Below, one piece after another: positions 40,168 through 49,242 of a stretch of 61,788 nucleotides of DNA. Location of the stretch: contig CAWJFP010000030.1 in the NCBI GenBank assembly GCA_963842155.1, forward strand, positions 1-61,788, given 5' to 3'. This stretch comes from CAWJFP01 sp963842155 (lineage in GTDB: Bacteria > Pseudomonadota > Alphaproteobacteria > JACZXZ01). The stretch's first letter is position 1. Each line of letters begins with the position of its first letter. Position numbers and translations under genes: made by a program. The notes under the pieces were generated by a model. The model had not been told where the DNA came from and searched no databases. It worked only from the letters and a program-made list of their open reading frames with translations.

Positions 40168-41229
40168 TCAATGCAGGGAGCGGCCGCCTGAGTGGTCCGA
40201 GCCGCCCGAGTGGTCCGAATTGTAGCTTGGATATCCGCCCCAACTCCCGGCGCCGCGCGAGCGGTTATCCGACCAGCCCGGATAAGGGCCGACCGTGTAG
40301 CCATATTCCTCGCCCGGCCCGTTATAATTCATGTCGTTTTTGAGTGGATTGCAGGGCGGCACTTTTTCGGCGTCATCTCGCAGTTTTTGCGCCTCCGCTA
40401 TTTTCGCTTCGGCTTCAGCCGTCGGGTAGTCGCCGCTGTTGGCGCCATTCTTTATCAATTTAATGTACTCGGCCACTTTGGCGATGTAGGCGTCATGATC
40501 GTTGTCGTCCTTGAAGCATGCGGGCAAAGGCGGCGGGTCCGGTACGGTTTTTTTGACCGGCGGCGGCGCCGATCCGGCGCCGGGCGTATTGCCGGGCGTC
40601 TGGGGCTGGTTGCCCGCCGGCGGCTGGTTACCGGTTGCTGGCGTCTCGCCGCAATGGTGTTCTTTCTCGCACGCGGCCAAGGCGGCCGCCTGGGCCTCGA
40701 CATCGCTCAAGAGGTCCGCGAATTGCCCTTGCAAGCCGCCGGTCCCGCCGGGCGTCCCTGGGTCGTCCTTCGGATGATCCTTCTTGAATTTTCCCTCGGC
40801 CGCTTTTCGCTTCGCTGCGGCCGCCGCCTTTGCTGCCTTGGCCTTCGACTCCTTTTCCTTGGTTTCCTTGGTGGCCTTCTTGCCCTCGGCATCGAGCGCC
40901 GCCTTTGCCGCGTCATAGGCTTTGTCCGCGGTAGCCTGGTCCTGCCGCGCATCGTATAGCGCCATGAAGTCGGGATTGTCGGCGACGAACTTGTCCAGCT
41001 TGTCCACCGCCTCGTTGAACTTGTCCAGGCGGTGCTGACAGTCCGGACATGTCTTGTGGCCGCGTTGGAAGCTCTTCGCGACATCGGAGCCGTATTTGGC
41101 GAGCGCGGCCGACTCCCCGCCATAGGCGAGGTTGCCGAGCCCGGGCCACGAGATCGAGATAAGGACGCAAGCCAATAGGAAGGCCGGAAGGAGGCTGATG
41201 AAATTGTGCCGGCTTGGCTTCGACTGCAT
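40168..41229 (-). CDS. Hypothetical exported Lys/Ala-rich protein with scattered cysteines
   Basis: A 353-residue protein that I do not recognise. A signal peptide (LLPAFLLACVLISISWPGLG) is followed by a C-x2-C motif (HKTCPDCQHRL), then a long charged coiled coil with runs such as KEKESKAKAAKAAAAAKRKA. Next come further cysteines (ACEKEHHCGE), a Pro/Gly/Asn linker (GNQPPAGNQPQTPGNTPG), a second helical part with PACFKD and PPCNPL, and a tail with SDHSGGSDHSGG. An envelope protein with disulfides is likely. It is monocistronic, between the origin-like region and sdhC. Confidence 0.7.
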   Translation of the reverse strand: MQSKPSRHNFISLLPAFLLACVLISISWPGLGNLAYGGESAALAKYGSDVAKSFQRGHKTCPDCQHRLDKFNEAVDKLDKFVADNPDFMALYDARQDQATADKAYDAAKAALDAEGKKATKETKEKESKAKAAKAAAAAKRKAAEGKFKKDHPKDDPGTPGGTGGLQGQFADLLSDVEAQAAALAACEKEHHCGETPATGNQPPAGNQPQTPGNTPGAGSAPPPVKKTVPDPPPLPACFKDDNDHDAYIAKVAEYIKLIKNGANSGDYPTAEAEAKIAEAQKLRDDAEKVPPCNPLKNDMNYNGPGEEYGYTVGPYPGWSDNRSRGAGSWGGYPSYNSDHSGGSDHSGGRSLH

Positions 41230-41401
41230 TTGACCGCCCTTTGCGGCAAGTCGCGCAATCGGAAATCGCTCGTCCGCTTGGAAGGCAAGCGGGCGCCTCT
41301 CCGGAATAGTCGCGTAAGAAATATCGAAAGTCAAGAAAGGCGGCGTGGCAAACGATTTCGCGCAGCAGCTTCGCGACGGCTGCGCCTGCGGCGCCCGAAC
41401 G

Positions 41402-41430
41402 TTGACTTGGACCCGGGCGCGTCCTAAAAC
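41402..41430 (+). promoter_or_regulatory. Candidate sdhCDAB promoter
   Basis: TTGACT (41402-41407) is exactly 17 bp from TAAAAC (41425-41430), and the pair lies 69 bp ahead of the sdhC ATG. Both hexamers are good sigma-70 matches. Confidence 0.55.
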
Positions 41431-41498
41431 CCATCGCATCGCAACATGGCATTTCCCGCCCGGGCAGCTGGCCCCTCTCGCTCCGTGCAGGCGCTCAT

Positions 41499-41897
41499 AT
41501 GACCACACGCGACAGGCCGCTTTCACCTCATTTGCAGGTCTATCGCCCGCAATTGACCATGATGCTGTCGATCACCCATCGCGCAACCGGCATAGCGCTC
41601 TCGCTCGGACTGCTGGTCATCGTCTGGCTGGTGGCGGCCATCCATCGCGGCTATGCCGCCTATTGGTTCTTCCAGGGCTTCATGGGCTCCTTGGGGGGGC
41701 GCCTCTTGTTGATCGGCTGGACCTGGGCGATCCTCTACCATCTGCTGAACGGCATTCGCCACCTCGCCTGGGATGCCGGCTGGGGCTTGGAGCTGAAGGC
41801 GGTCTACGCCTCGGGCTGGGCCGTCCTCATCGGCTCGGTCCTGCTCACCCTCGCCGTCTGGATCGCCGGCTGCGGCCATCTCGGAGCCTTGCCATGA
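41499..41897 (+). CDS. sdhC: Succinate dehydrogenase cytochrome b556 subunit
   Basis: A 132-residue membrane anchor of complex II with three helices. RPLSPHLQVYRPQLTMMLSI and SITHRATGIALSLG are the family signature, and the haem-ligand histidine is in the second helix region (YHLLNGIRHLAWD). It overlaps sdhD by 4 bp (ATGA). Confidence 0.95.
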   Translation: MTTRDRPLSPHLQVYRPQLTMMLSITHRATGIALSLGLLVIVWLVAAIHRGYAAYWFFQGFMGSLGGRLLLIGWTWAILYHLLNGIRHLAWDAGWGLELKAVYASGWAVLIGSVLLTLAVWIAGCGHLGALP

Positions 41898-42280
41898 GCG
41901 GGCTTCGCACCCCGCTCGCGCGCGTGCGCGGCCTGGGCTCGGCCAAAGAGGGCGTGCAGCATTGGTGGATGCAGCGGCTGACCGCGATCGCGCTGGTGCC
42001 GCTCTCGCTCTGGTTCATCGTCTCGATGGTGAGCATGACCGGTGTCGAATACCGCGTATTCCGCGACTGGATGGGGCACACCTATCACGCGCTGCTGCTC
42101 ATGCTGCTGGTGGCGGTGGGCTTTCATCACGCGCAGCTCGGGCTGCAGGTGGTGATCGAGGATTATGTCCATCACGAGGGCGCCAAAATTGCGAGCCTGA
42201 TCGCGATCAAGTTCCTGGCGTTCCTGCTCGCCGTCGGCACCATCTACGGCATTCTCAGAATCGGCATTGGAGGGCAATAG
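41894..42280 (+). CDS. sdhD: Succinate dehydrogenase membrane anchor subunit
   Basis: A 128-residue three-helix protein: GSAKEGVQHWWMQRLTAIAL at the N-terminus, then HTYHALLLMLLVAVGFHHAQ with the likely haem and quinone contacts, and LQVVIEDYVHHEGAK before the last helix. It completes the membrane part of complex II with SdhC and is followed by sdhA after 3 bp. Confidence 0.95.
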   Translation: MSGLRTPLARVRGLGSAKEGVQHWWMQRLTAIALVPLSLWFIVSMVSMTGVEYRVFRDWMGHTYHALLLMLLVAVGFHHAQLGLQVVIEDYVHHEGAKIASLIAIKFLAFLLAVGTIYGILRIGIGGQ

Positions 42281-42283
42281 CAG

Positions 42284-44074
42284 ATGGGCCGGCCCTACGA
42301 GATCATCGACCACGCTTATGACGTGGTGGTGGTCGGCGCGGGCGGCGCGGGCCTGCGCGCGACCTTGGGCATCGCCGAGGCGGGCCTCAAGACCGCCTGC
42401 ATCACCAAGGTCTTCCCCACCCGCAGCCATACCGTCGCCGCGCAAGGCGGGATCAGCGCGGCGCTCGGCAATATGGGCGAGGACGACTGGCGCTGGCACA
42501 TGTACGACACGGTCAAGGGCTCGGACTGGCTCGGCGATCAGGACGCCATCGAATATATGTGCCGCGAGGCGGTGCCGGCGGTGATCGAGCTCGAGCATTA
42601 CGGCGTGCCCTTCTCGCGCACGCCCGCGGGCAAGATCTACCAGCGCCCCTTCGGCGGCATGACCACGCATTTCGGCGAGGGCACGGCCCAGCGCACCGCC
42701 GCCGCCGCCGACCGCACCGGCCACGCCATCCTCCATACGCTCTACGGCCAGGCGCTCAAGCGGCACGCCGAGTTCTACATCGAATATTTCGCCCTCGACC
42801 TCATCATGGACGAGGACGGCGCCTGCGGCGGCGTGATCGCGTGGAATCTCGACGATGGCACCATCCACCGCTTCCGCGCGCCCCTTACCATCCTCGCCAC
42901 CGGCGGCTACGGCCGCATTTATTTCTCCTGCACCTCCGCCCATAGCTGCACCGGCGACGGCAACGCCATGGTGCTGCGCGCGGGGCTTCCGCTGCAGGAC
43001 ATGGAGTTCGTGCAGTTCCATCCCACCGGCATCTACGGCGCCGGCTGCCTGATCACCGAGGGCGCGCGCGGCGAGGGCGGCTATCTCACCAACTCGGAAG
43101 GCGAGCGCTTCATGGAGCGCTACGCGCCTCACGCCAAGGACCTGGCCTCGCGCGACGTGGTGAGCCGCGCCGCTACCATCGAGATCCGCGAGGGACGCGG
43201 CTGCGGGCCGAAGAAGGACCATGTGCTGCTCCATCTCGAGCATCTCGATCCGCACGTGCTGCATGAGCGCCTGCCCGGCATCTCGGAGACCGCCAAGATC
43301 TTCGCCGGCGTCGACGTGACCAAGCAGCCGATCCCGGTGCTGCCGACCTGCCACTACAACATGGGCGGCGTGCCGACGAACTATCACGGCGAGGTGATGA
43401 CGCGGGTGGACGGCGATCCCAACCGTCCCGTGACGGGGCTGATGGCGATCGGCGAGGCGGCTTGCGTCTCGGTCCATGGCGCGAACCGGCTGGGCTCGAA
43501 CTCGCTGCTCGACCTCGTGGTGTTCGGACGCGCGGCCGCCAATCGCGCGGTCGAGCTGGTCAAGCCCGGCGAGCGCCCCAAGCCGCTGGCGAAGGATGCG
43601 GGCGACGCGGCGCTGGCCCGGCTCGACCGGCTGCGCCATGCCGACGGGGCCATGCCGACGGCCGCGCTGCGCCTGGAGATGCAGCATGTGATGCAAAGCA
43701 ACTGCGCCGTCTTCCGCACCGGCCCGGTGCTGGCCGAGGGCAGCAAGCTCCTCGAGGGCTGCTGGGCGAAGCTGCCCGACCTCAAGGTGAGCGACCGCTC
43801 CATGGTGTGGAACAGCGACCTCATGGAGACGCTCGAGCTCGAGAACCTGCTGGCGCAGGCGATCTGCACCGTCGCCTCGGCGATCAACCGCACCGAGAGC
43901 CGCGGCGCGCAGGCGCGCGAGGATTACCCCGAGCGCGACGACAAGAATTGGCTGAAGCACAGCCTGGTCTGGCTCGACGGCGAGGGCCGCGCGCGCCTCT
44001 CCGACCGGCCGGTCAACCTCCGGCCCCTCACCAACGAGGTGCAGTCCTTCCCGCCCAAGGCCCGCGTCTACTAA
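42284..44074 (+). CDS. sdhA: Succinate dehydrogenase flavoprotein subunit
   Basis: A 596-residue flavoprotein that oxidises succinate to fumarate. The FAD fold is VVVGAGGAGLRATLGIAEAG, the covalent FAD histidine is in TRSHTVAAQGGISAALGN, and the active-site part includes FHPTGIYGAGCLITEGARGE and HYNMGGVPTN. The C-terminal domain ends with VQSFPPKARVY. Ribosome site GGAGGG precedes ATG 42284. The last coding bases CCCGCGTCTA are repeated 40 bp later in the spacer to sdhB. Confidence 0.98.
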   Translation: MGRPYEIIDHAYDVVVVGAGGAGLRATLGIAEAGLKTACITKVFPTRSHTVAAQGGISAALGNMGEDDWRWHMYDTVKGSDWLGDQDAIEYMCREAVPAVIELEHYGVPFSRTPAGKIYQRPFGGMTTHFGEGTAQRTAAAADRTGHAILHTLYGQALKRHAEFYIEYFALDLIMDEDGACGGVIAWNLDDGTIHRFRAPLTILATGGYGRIYFSCTSAHSCTGDGNAMVLRAGLPLQDMEFVQFHPTGIYGAGCLITEGARGEGGYLTNSEGERFMERYAPHAKDLASRDVVSRAATIEIREGRGCGPKKDHVLLHLEHLDPHVLHERLPGISETAKIFAGVDVTKQPIPVLPTCHYNMGGVPTNYHGEVMTRVDGDPNRPVTGLMAIGEAACVSVHGANRLGSNSLLDLVVFGRAAANRAVELVKPGERPKPLAKDAGDAALARLDRLRHADGAMPTAALRLEMQHVMQSNCAVFRTGPVLAEGSKLLEGCWAKLPDLKVSDRSMVWNSDLMETLELENLLAQAICTVASAINRTESRGAQAREDYPERDDKNWLKHSLVWLDGEGRARLSDRPVNLRPLTNEVQSFPPKARVY

Positions 44075-44125
44075 GGCGCGCTCGCGCCTGTTGAGGAACG
44101 CCCGCGTCTATCGAGGAACGAAGGA

Positions 44126-44914
44126 ATGGTCGAATTCGCGCTGCCCAGGAACTCCAAGATCCGCCCCGGCAGGACGCATCCCGCGCCGAGCGCGCCGAAG
44201 CGGCCGAAGGGGTTCAAGATCTACCGCTGGTCGCCGCCCGCAGGCGAGGAGAAGGCGGAGAACCCGCGCCTCGATAGCTACACGGTCGATCTCGCCGATT
44301 GCGCGCCCATGGTGCTCGACGCCCTCATCAAGCTCAAGAACGAGGTCGACAGCACGCTGACCTTCCGCCGCTCCTGCCGCGAGGGCGTTTGCGGCTCCTG
44401 CGCCATGAACATCGACGGCACCAACACGCTGGCCTGCACCAAGCCGATCGACGAGGTGAAGGGCGAGGTGCGCATCTACCCCCTCCCCCATATGCCGGTG
44501 GTGAAGGACCTGGTGCCCGACCTGACGGAGTTCTATGCCCAGCACGCCTCGATCGAGCCGTGGCTCAAGACGGAGACGAGGCCGCCCGACCGCGAGCGGC
44601 TGCAGACGCCGGAGGACCGCGCCAAGCTCGACGGGCTCTATGAATGCATCCTCTGCGCCTGCTGCTCGACCGCCTGCCCGAGCTATTGGTGGAACAGCGA
44701 GCGCTATCTCGGCCCCGCCGTCCTCCTCCAAGCCCATCGCTGGATCAAGGACAGCCGCGACGAGGAGACGGGCGAGCGGCTCGACCAGCTCGAGGATCCC
44801 TTCCGCCTCTATCGTTGCCACACCATCATGAACTGCACCAAGACCTGTCCCAAGCATCTCAACCCGGCCAAGGCGATCTCCGAGATCAAGCAGCTCATCC
44901 TCGCGCGGCGCTGA
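44126..44914 (+). CDS. sdhB: Succinate dehydrogenase iron-sulfur subunit
   Basis: A 262-residue subunit with three clusters. The 2Fe-2S site is CREGVCGSCAMNIDGTNTLA plus the next Cys, the 4Fe-4S site is CILCACCSTACPSYWW, and the 3Fe-4S site is CHTIMNCTKTCPKHLNP. It passes electrons from SdhA to the quinone site. The spacer from sdhA (51 bp) holds two GAGGAACG copies, the second next to the ribosome site. Confidence 0.98.
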   Translation: MVEFALPRNSKIRPGRTHPAPSAPKRPKGFKIYRWSPPAGEEKAENPRLDSYTVDLADCAPMVLDALIKLKNEVDSTLTFRRSCREGVCGSCAMNIDGTNTLACTKPIDEVKGEVRIYPLPHMPVVKDLVPDLTEFYAQHASIEPWLKTETRPPDRERLQTPEDRAKLDGLYECILCACCSTACPSYWWNSERYLGPAVLLQAHRWIKDSRDEETGERLDQLEDPFRLYRCHTIMNCTKTCPKHLNPAKAISEIKQLILARR

Positions 44915-44925
44915 CGCCCGCTCGC

Positions 44926-45132
44926 TCAGCCGAGCCTGATCTCGCCATCGACCTCATGGACGAGCCCGATGCTGTCGATGGTGAGCCGCATCTTGGCCTT
45001 GAGCGGGCCCTTGCCGGCGAGCTTGCCGCCGGCGGCCGCCTTATGCACGGCCTCCTCGATCGCGCGCTGGCTGGTCACGCCGACCTGCTTCAGGAATTTG
45101 CGCATCTCCATGTTGAAATGCTCTTCGTTCAT
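44926..45132 (-). CDS. Small DUF6494-like protein
   Basis: A 68-residue protein: MNEEHFNMEMRKFLKQVGVT near the start, then SQRAIEEAVHKAAAGGKL, and a C-terminal beta part LTIDSIGLVHEVDGEIRLG. It resembles the small uncharacterised DUF6494 family. It converges on sdhB (11 bp between stops) and diverges from the SDR gene. It has no signal peptide. Function unknown. Confidence 0.78.
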   Translation of the reverse strand: MNEEHFNMEMRKFLKQVGVTSQRAIEEAVHKAAAGGKLAGKGPLKAKMRLTIDSIGLVHEVDGEIRLG

Positions 45133-45251
45133 GGCTCGCTCCCGGATTTCTGTGGATCGCAGCCAAGATAGTGCGGGCGCGCAAGCCGCACCAGCTTGGC
45201 ACCGGCTTTTGGCACTTCCACTTCGCGTGAAAGCGCTTTAGCGTCGCGCTC

Positions 45252-45998
45252 ATGAGCGGGACCCTCGTCATCACGGGCGGCAGCCGCGGCATCGGCGCCG
45301 CCACGGCGCGCCTCGCGGCCGCCGAAGGCTACGACGTCGCGGTCAATTACCGCGACCAGGCGACAGCCGCCGAGGCCGTCGTGCGCGAGATCGAGGGCGC
45401 GGGCCGCCGCGCCATCGCCGTCAAGGGCGACGTGGCGCGCGAGGCGGACGTGCTGCGTCTCTTCGAGGAGAGCGAGCGTGCCCTCGGCCGCATCACCGGT
45501 CTCGTCAACAATGCCGGCATCATCGGCGCGGGCGGCCGCGTCGTCGATCTCGATGGCGAGGCGCTCCGCCGCATGCTCGACGTCAACGTGACCGGCGCCT
45601 TTCTTTGCGCGCGCGAGGCGGTCAAGCGCTTGTCGACGGCGCGCGGGGGCAAGGGCGGCGCCATCGTGAACCTCTCCTCGATGGCCGCCTTCCTCGGCAG
45701 CCCCGGCGAGTTCGTGCATTACGCCGCCTCCAAGGGCGCCATCGAGTCCATGACCATCGGGCTCGCGCGCGAGGTGGCCGCCGAGGGCATCAGGGTGAAC
45801 GCCGTGGCGCCGGGCCTGATCGATACCGAGATCCACGCCTCCTCGGGCATCCCGGACCGGGTCGGGCGGCTCGCGCCCAGCGTGCCGATGCGCCGCGGCG
45901 GAACGGCCGAGGAGGTGGCGGAAGCCATCATCTGGCTGCTCTCCGACAAGGCCTCCTACGTCACCGGCACCAGCATCCGGGTATCGGGCGGGCGCTAA
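45252..45998 (+). CDS. Short-chain dehydrogenase/reductase
   Basis: A 248-residue classical SDR. TGGSRGIGAATARLAAAEG binds the nucleotide, NNAGIIG and the serine of NLSSMAAFLGSPGEF follow, and the catalytic Y-x3-K is YAASKGAIE. The C-terminus with YVTGTSIRVSGGR is typical of sugar- or acyl-acting SDRs. The substrate is unknown. It is followed by a nitronate monooxygenase gene after 24 bp. Confidence 0.88.
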   Translation: MSGTLVITGGSRGIGAATARLAAAEGYDVAVNYRDQATAAEAVVREIEGAGRRAIAVKGDVAREADVLRLFEESERALGRITGLVNNAGIIGAGGRVVDLDGEALRRMLDVNVTGAFLCAREAVKRLSTARGGKGGAIVNLSSMAAFLGSPGEFVHYAASKGAIESMTIGLAREVAAEGIRVNAVAPGLIDTEIHASSGIPDRVGRLAPSVPMRRGGTAEEVAEAIIWLLSDKASYVTGTSIRVSGGR

Positions 45999-46022
45999 GC
46001 GCGTTTAAGGGGAGAAGATATC

Positions 46023-46997
46023 GTGGCGCTCAAGACCCCGCTCACCGAAATTCTCGGCATCCGCCATCCCATCCTGCTCGCCCCGATGGGCGCCATCGCC
46101 GGCGGAGCGCTGGCCGCGGCGGTGACGCGCGCGGGCGGGCTCGGCATCATCGGCGCGGGCTACGGCGAGCGGGCCTGGATCGAGCGCGAGATGGCCGCCG
46201 CCGGAAACGAGCGGTTCGGCGTCGGCTTCATCACCTGGAGCCTCGCCAAGCAGCCCGAGCTGCTGACGCTCGCGCTCGACCGCAAGCCGGCGCTCCTCTT
46301 CCTCTCCTTCGGCGACGCCAAGCCCTTCATCGAGCCCATCAAGGCGAGCGGCGCCAAGCTCATCCTCCAGGTCCAGGACCTCAGAGGCGCGCACGAGGCC
46401 CAGGCGCTCGGCCCGGACTTCATCGTCGCGCAAGGCACCGAGGCGGGCGGCCACGGCACCGGGCATCGCGCCCTCTTCCCGCTGCTGCCGGCGGTGGTGG
46501 ACGCGGTCCATCCGATCCCCGTGCTGGCGGCTGGCGGCGTTTCGGACGGCAGGCAGCTCGCCGCGGCGCTGCTGCTCGGCGCCGCGGGCGTGCTGGTCGG
46601 CACGCGCCTCTACGCCGCCGACGAATCGCTCGGCCATGCCAAGGCGAAAGCGCACATCCGCGATGCCAGCGGCGACGATACGCTGCGCACGCGCGTCTTC
46701 GACATGGTCCGCGGCTATGAATGGCCCGCGCCCTATAGCGGCCGCGCCATCGCCAACAAGACGACCGAGCGCTGGCATGGCAGCGAGGCCGAGCTCGCGA
46801 AGCAGCTTCCCGAGGCCCAAGCGGCCTTTCGGGCCGCCGCCGAGGCGGGCGACGTCGACCGGGCGCTGGTCTTCGCTGGCGAGGGGCTCGATCTCGTGCG
46901 CGACGTCAAATCGGCCGACAAGATCGTCTCGACCATGGCGGCCGAGGCCGAGCTGCGGCTCGCCCGCGCCATCGACCTGATCGCGCCGAGCCAGTGA
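46023..46997 (+). CDS. Nitronate monooxygenase
   Basis: A 324-residue FMN TIM-barrel protein: LTEILGIRHPILLAPMGAIA, RAGGLGIIGAG, IVAQGTEAGGHGTGHRA with the catalytic His region, and VLAAGGVSDGRQLAAALLLG. This is the normal-length class I-like family, unlike the longer relative at 17447-18844. GTG 46023 follows GGGAGAAG. Its stop overlaps the zapE start (GTGA). Confidence 0.87.
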   Translation: MALKTPLTEILGIRHPILLAPMGAIAGGALAAAVTRAGGLGIIGAGYGERAWIEREMAAAGNERFGVGFITWSLAKQPELLTLALDRKPALLFLSFGDAKPFIEPIKASGAKLILQVQDLRGAHEAQALGPDFIVAQGTEAGGHGTGHRALFPLLPAVVDAVHPIPVLAAGGVSDGRQLAAALLLGAAGVLVGTRLYAADESLGHAKAKAHIRDASGDDTLRTRVFDMVRGYEWPAPYSGRAIANKTTERWHGSEAELAKQLPEAQAAFRAAAEAGDVDRALVFAGEGLDLVRDVKSADKIVSTMAAEAELRLARAIDLIAPSQ

Positions 46998-48139
46998 CTT
47001 CCTCGCCTCCGCTAAGCGGCCCGGGCAAGCCCGTGGGCCCGCTCGCGGCCTATCGCGCCTTGCGCCAAAGCGGTCAGCTCACGGCGGACCCTGCCCAGGC
47101 GCTGGCAGCCGAGAAGCTGCAGAGCCTGGCGCACGCCCTTGCCGGTTACCGGCCGAGCGGGGCCGCCGAGGCGGGCTGGAAGGCGCGGCTCGGCCTCGCC
47201 CGCCGGCGCGAGACGCCGCCGCAGGGGCTTTATCTCTTCGGCGCCGCCGGCCGCGGCAAATCCATGCTGATGGATTTGTTCTTCGCCCATGCCGCCATCG
47301 AGAAGAAGCGCCGCGTCCATTTCCACGCCTTCATGCTCGAGGTGCATCGGCGCATCCATCGCCGGCGCCAGGCGATGGCGGGCGACCCCATCGCGCCCCT
47401 GGGCCGCGTCATCGCCGAGGAGAGCTGGCTCATCTGCCTCGACGAGTTCCAAGTGACCGACATCGCGGACGCCATGATCCTGGGCCGGCTTTTCCAGGCG
47501 CTCCTCGCCGCGGGGGCCGTGGTGGTGACGACCTCGAACTTCGCGCCCGACGAGCTCTATCGCGACGGGCTGCAACGCGAGCTCTTCCTGCCCTTCGTCG
47601 CCCTCATCGAGGAGAAGCTCGACCTCCTGCATCTCGACGGCGGCGTCGATTGGCGCCGCCAACGCCGGCGGACGCTGCCGACCTATCACACCCCGCTCGG
47701 GCCCGAGGCGAGCGCGGCGCTCGAGGCGGCCTTCGTCGCCTTGACCGAGGGTGCCGAGCCCGCGCCCGAGATATTGCATCTGCAGGGCCGCGCGTTGCGC
47801 ATCGCGCGCGCGGCCAAGGGCGTCGCCTGGTTCGCCTTCGGCGAGCTTTGCCAGGCGCCGCTCGGCCCCGCCGATTTCCTCGCCATCGCGACCCATTGCG
47901 ATGCCATCATCATCGACGGCATCCCGCGCCTCGGCCCCGAGCGGCGCAACGAGGCGCGGCGGCTGGTCAATCTCGTCGACGAGCTTTACGAGCATCGCGT
48001 CCATCTCATCGCCGCCGCCGAGGCGCCGCCCGACGAGCTTTGCCCGGCGGGCCCGGTGGCGGAGCTCTTCCGCCGGACCGCCTCGCGCTTGATCGAAATG
48101 CAGTCGGCCGACTATCTGGAGCAGCTGCATCTGACATGA
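46994..48139 (+). CDS. zapE: Cell division protein ZapE (AFG1-like ATPase)
   Basis: A 381-residue AAA-type ATPase of the ZapE/AFG1 family. The Walker A motif is LFGAAGRGKSMLMDLFF, RVHFHAFMLEVHRRIH follows, Walker B is WLICLDEFQVTDIADAMIL, and the sensor region is VVTTSNFAPDELYRDGLQR. ZapE acts at the Z-ring and in membrane protein turnover. It starts at GTG 46994, overlapping the previous stop, and is followed by an alcohol dehydrogenase 7 bp on. In many alphaproteobacteria zapE lies by mdh and sdh, as it does loosely here. Confidence 0.92.
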   Translation: MTSSPPLSGPGKPVGPLAAYRALRQSGQLTADPAQALAAEKLQSLAHALAGYRPSGAAEAGWKARLGLARRRETPPQGLYLFGAAGRGKSMLMDLFFAHAAIEKKRRVHFHAFMLEVHRRIHRRRQAMAGDPIAPLGRVIAEESWLICLDEFQVTDIADAMILGRLFQALLAAGAVVVTTSNFAPDELYRDGLQRELFLPFVALIEEKLDLLHLDGGVDWRRQRRRTLPTYHTPLGPEASAALEAAFVALTEGAEPAPEILHLQGRALRIARAAKGVAWFAFGELCQAPLGPADFLAIATHCDAIIIDGIPRLGPERRNEARRLVNLVDELYEHRVHLIAAAEAPPDELCPAGPVAELFRRTASRLIEMQSADYLEQLHLT

Positions 48140-48146
48140 GACGGCC

Positions 48147-49154
48147 GTGAAAGCCTACCGGCTCAACGCGCCCTTCGGCCTCGAGGCGCTGGAGGAGATC
48201 GAGATGCCGCGGCCCGAGCCGGGACCCGGCGAGGCGTTGGTGCGCGTCCGCGCCCTCTCGCTCAATTATCGCGACCTCCTCATGGTGAAGGGCGAGTACA
48301 ACCCCAAGCTCGCGCTGCCGATGACGCCGCTCTCCGACGGGGCGGGCGAGGTGGCCGCCGTCGGGCCCGGCGTCACGCGCGTCGCGCCCGGCGAGCGCGT
48401 GGTGGCGAGCTTCTTCCAGCATTGGCTCGACGGCCCCATCGACGACGCCTACCGCAAATCCGCGCTCGGCGGCGGCGGCCGGGGCATGGCGGCCGAATAT
48501 GTGGCGCTCGGCGAGCAGGGGCTGCTGCCCATTCCGGCGCATCTTTCGTTCGAGGAAGCCGCGACCTTGCCTTGCGCCGGCGTGACGGCCTGGGCGGCGC
48601 TCGAGGCCTGCGAGCCGCTCCGCGCGGGCGAGAGCGTGCTGGTGCTGGGCTCGGGCGGCGTCTCGGTCTTCGCGCTCCAGTTCGCCAAGCTGCGCGGCGC
48701 CCGCGTGATCGCCACTTCGGGCCATGAGGAGAAGCGCGCGCGCCTCGCCGCCCTCGGCGCCGACGCGACGATCAACTACCGCGAGACGCCGGACTGGGAG
48801 CGCGTTGTGCTCGAGCTCACCCAAGGCAAGGGCGTCCATCGCGTCATAGAGGTGGGAGGCGCGGGCAGCCTGGCGCGCTCGATCCGCGCCACGCGCGCGG
48901 GCGGCATCATCGCGCTCATCGGCATCGTCGCCGGCAAGGGCAGCATCGACCCGCTGCCCATCTTCATGCGGACCTTGCGTATCCACGGCATCAGCGTCGG
49001 CCCGCGCGCCATGTTCGAGGCGATGAACCGCAAGATCGCGGAGAGCGAGATGCGTCCGGTGATCGACCGCGTCTTTCCCTTCGATCGGCTAGGCGATGCG
49101 CTGCGCCATATGGAAGCCGCGGCGCATTTCGGGAAGATCTGCGTGGCGGTGTGA
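48147..49154 (+). CDS. Zinc-independent MDR-family alcohol dehydrogenase/quinone oxidoreductase
   Basis: A 335-residue medium-chain dehydrogenase. The GroES-like part has PGPGEALVRVRALSLNYRDL; the usual catalytic-zinc cysteine is absent there (NYRDLL), and the structural-zinc cysteines are missing, so it is the zinc-independent type. The Rossmann part is VLVLGSGGVSVFALQFAKLR. It would use NADPH to reduce quinones or enals. GTG 48147 is the likely start. It may be co-transcribed with zapE. Confidence 0.85.
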   Translation: MKAYRLNAPFGLEALEEIEMPRPEPGPGEALVRVRALSLNYRDLLMVKGEYNPKLALPMTPLSDGAGEVAAVGPGVTRVAPGERVVASFFQHWLDGPIDDAYRKSALGGGGRGMAAEYVALGEQGLLPIPAHLSFEEAATLPCAGVTAWAALEACEPLRAGESVLVLGSGGVSVFALQFAKLRGARVIATSGHEEKRARLAALGADATINYRETPDWERVVLELTQGKGVHRVIEVGGAGSLARSIRATRAGGIIALIGIVAGKGSIDPLPIFMRTLRIHGISVGPRAMFEAMNRKIAESEMRPVIDRVFPFDRLGDALRHMEAAAHFGKICVAV

Positions 49155-49242
49155 GAAGTCGCCGCCCGAGCGGGTTTCCGTGCCGCATGCCGCAGGCGCG
49201 CCTATAAGCCGCTGGAAACGAGGATCATCGAACGGCATGGCG

